Origin: Magnetospirillum fulvum MGU-K5 | GTDB lineage: Bacteria > Pseudomonadota > Alphaproteobacteria > Rhodospirillales > Magnetospirillaceae | Direction of reading: 5' to 3' | Length of the DNA stretch: 45,682 bases | Assembly (NCBI RefSeq): GCF_000442515.1 | Contig: NZ_AQPH01000023.1 | Coordinates: 1-45,682, forward strand | Shown: positions 44,832-45,682 of the stretch, piece by piece | How the letters are laid out: every line of letters starts with the position of its first letter | How positions within the stretch are numbered: position 1 is the first letter of the stretch | Program-made: the position numbers and the translations under genes | The notes under the pieces: generated by a model | The model's database searches: none | What the model was told of the DNA's origin: nothing | Seen by the model: only the letters and a program-made list of their open reading frames with translations

Positions 44832-45682
44832 TTAGCCGCGGCCCGCGTCGTACTCGGCGTGATACCCGGCGATGCGGGTCACTTCGTTGCGCGAGCCCAG
44901 GATCACCGGCACCCGCTGGTGCAACTTGGTGGGCGCGATGTCGAGGATGCGGCCGCGTCCGGTGCTGGCGGCACCGCCCGCCTGCTCGATGATGAACGCC
45001 ATCGGGTTGGCTTCGTACATCAGCCGCAGCTTGCCGCCCTTGGCCTGATTCTCGGCGTCGGCGGGATACATGAACACGCCGCCCCGGCACAGGATGCGAT
45101 GGACTTCGGCGACCATCGAGGCAACCCAGCGCATGTTGAAATTCTTGCCGCGCGGGCCTTCGGTGCCAGCCAGACATTCGTCGACATAGCGCCGCACCGG
45201 CGGTTCCCAATGGCGCGAGCGCGAGGCGTTGATCGCGAATTCCTGGGTATCGGCGGGAATGGTCATGTTGGGATGGGTCAGCATGAACATCCCGATCGAC
45301 TGATCGAGGGTAAAGCCGTTGACGCCGCTGCCGGTGGTCAGAACCAGCATCGTCGACGAGCCATAAATGGCATATCCGGCGGCGATCTGCTTGACGCCCT
45401 TTTGCAGGAAGGCTGCTTCGGCAATGCTCGAAGCCCCCTCGGGCAGGCGCAGGATCGAGAAGATCGTGCCGACCGAGATATTGACGTCGATGTTCGACGA
45501 CCCGTCCAGCGGATCGAACAGCAGCAGGTATTTGCCATCGACGGCGCTGTGGACGGGACGGACATCTTCCATCTCTTCCGAGGCCATGCCGGCATAGGCG
45601 CCGCCCACCGCGTTCATGTGCATGAAGATTTCGTTGGAGAGGATGTCCAACGTCTTCTGTTCCTCGCCCTGGACGTTCTCGG
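44832..45682 (-). CDS. fbp: Fructose-1,6-bisphosphatase class I (5' end beyond window)
   Basis: Fbp hydrolyses fructose 1,6-bisphosphate for gluconeogenesis and the Calvin cycle. The visible 283 residues start within the N-terminal helix ([19 protein letters not shown]) and run to the C-terminus; the N-terminal part lies beyond the window edge. Family motifs are the metal site [46 protein letters not shown] and the substrate-binding [20 protein letters not shown]. The C-terminal [10 protein letters not shown] block is normal. In a phototroph it could be the Calvin-cycle cbbF; no other cbb gene is in view to decide. Confidence 0.96.
   Translation of the reverse strand, partial: ENVQGEEQKTLDILSNEIFMHMNAVGGAYAGMASEEMEDVRPVHSAVDGKYLLLFDPLDGSSNIDVNISVGTIFSILRLPEGASSIAEAAFLQKGVKQIAAGYAIYGSSTMLVLTTGSGVNGFTLDQSIGMFMLTHPNMTIPADTQEFAINASRSRHWEPPVRRYVDECLAGTEGPRGKNFNMRWVASMVAEVHRILCRGGVFMYPADAENQAKGGKLRLMYEANPMAFIIEQAGGAASTGRGRILDIAPTKLHQRVPVILGSRNEVTRIAGYHAEYDAGRG

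Overview
The window looks like chromosomal DNA from a GC-rich purple non-sulfur alphaproteobacterium of the Rhodospirillaceae. The best taxonomic marker is a pair of light-harvesting LH2 genes too short for ordinary ORF calling. Their deduced peptides closely match, from memory, the structurally characterised LH2 alpha and beta chains of Phaeospirillum (Rhodospirillum) molischianum, including the alpha Asp6 ligand of B800. MipZ, the ChrR/RpoE pair and a PlcP/Agt-type lipid pair also fit an alphaproteobacterium. I could run no database search, so all family names rest on motif reading.

Layout. Positions 1-9.9 kb hold housekeeping and mixed genes: a patatin-like phospholipase, fabI-aroC, a motif-degenerate acyl-CoA synthetase, a low-GC DUF3800 gene, an FAD oxidoreductase overlapping a GH114-like secreted protein, mipZ with an altered Walker A, and a DUF6481 protein. 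Positions 10.0-17.2 kb hold a tightly coupled six-gene cluster related to hydrogenase-4 (hyfBCEFGI). Its large subunit lacks all four Ni-binding cysteines, which makes it an energy-converting hydrogenase-related (Ehr) complex. Positions 17.3-21.1 kb hold creA, an unrecognised 537-residue protein, a family 9 glycosyltransferase and a TonB-like protein, mostly overlapping. Positions 21.2-23.6 kb hold chrR and rpoE, a 51-residue small ORF with an RpoE-like promoter in front of it, and a coupled lipoprotein/helical pair. Positions 23.7-30.6 kb hold an SH3 protein, a lipid kinase divergent from a PlcP/LpxH-type phosphoesterase plus glycosyltransferase, a low-complexity protein, ppa and ampG. Positions 30.8-34.8 kb hold dnaK-dnaJ and an OmpR-type regulator. 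The remainder holds a ferredoxin-NADP reductase, tRNA-Arg(CCG), an MCP-hemerythrin fusion, a secreted SH3 protein, pucBA, a YdjM-type protein, a PsiE protein, hemN, an Fnr-type regulator, a NifX-like protein and the 3' part of fbp.

Two features stand out. First, three copies of an intergenic palindromic element (ends TAATACCAA / TTGGTATWA) lie at gene 3' ends. In every copy the terminal TAA is the stop codon of the gene running into it, and the terminal hairpins keep pairing while changing sequence. Second, three genes (hyfC, ampG, the response regulator) are each broken by a one-base length change in a homopolymer, which suggests systematic sequencing errors rather than three true pseudogenes.

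The genes fit a phototroph living at the oxic/anoxic boundary: LH2 and anaerobic hemN for pigment supply, an Fnr-type regulator and hemerythrin chemoreceptor for oxygen, RpoE/ChrR for singlet oxygen, and a membrane Ehr complex for ion-coupled electron transfer.
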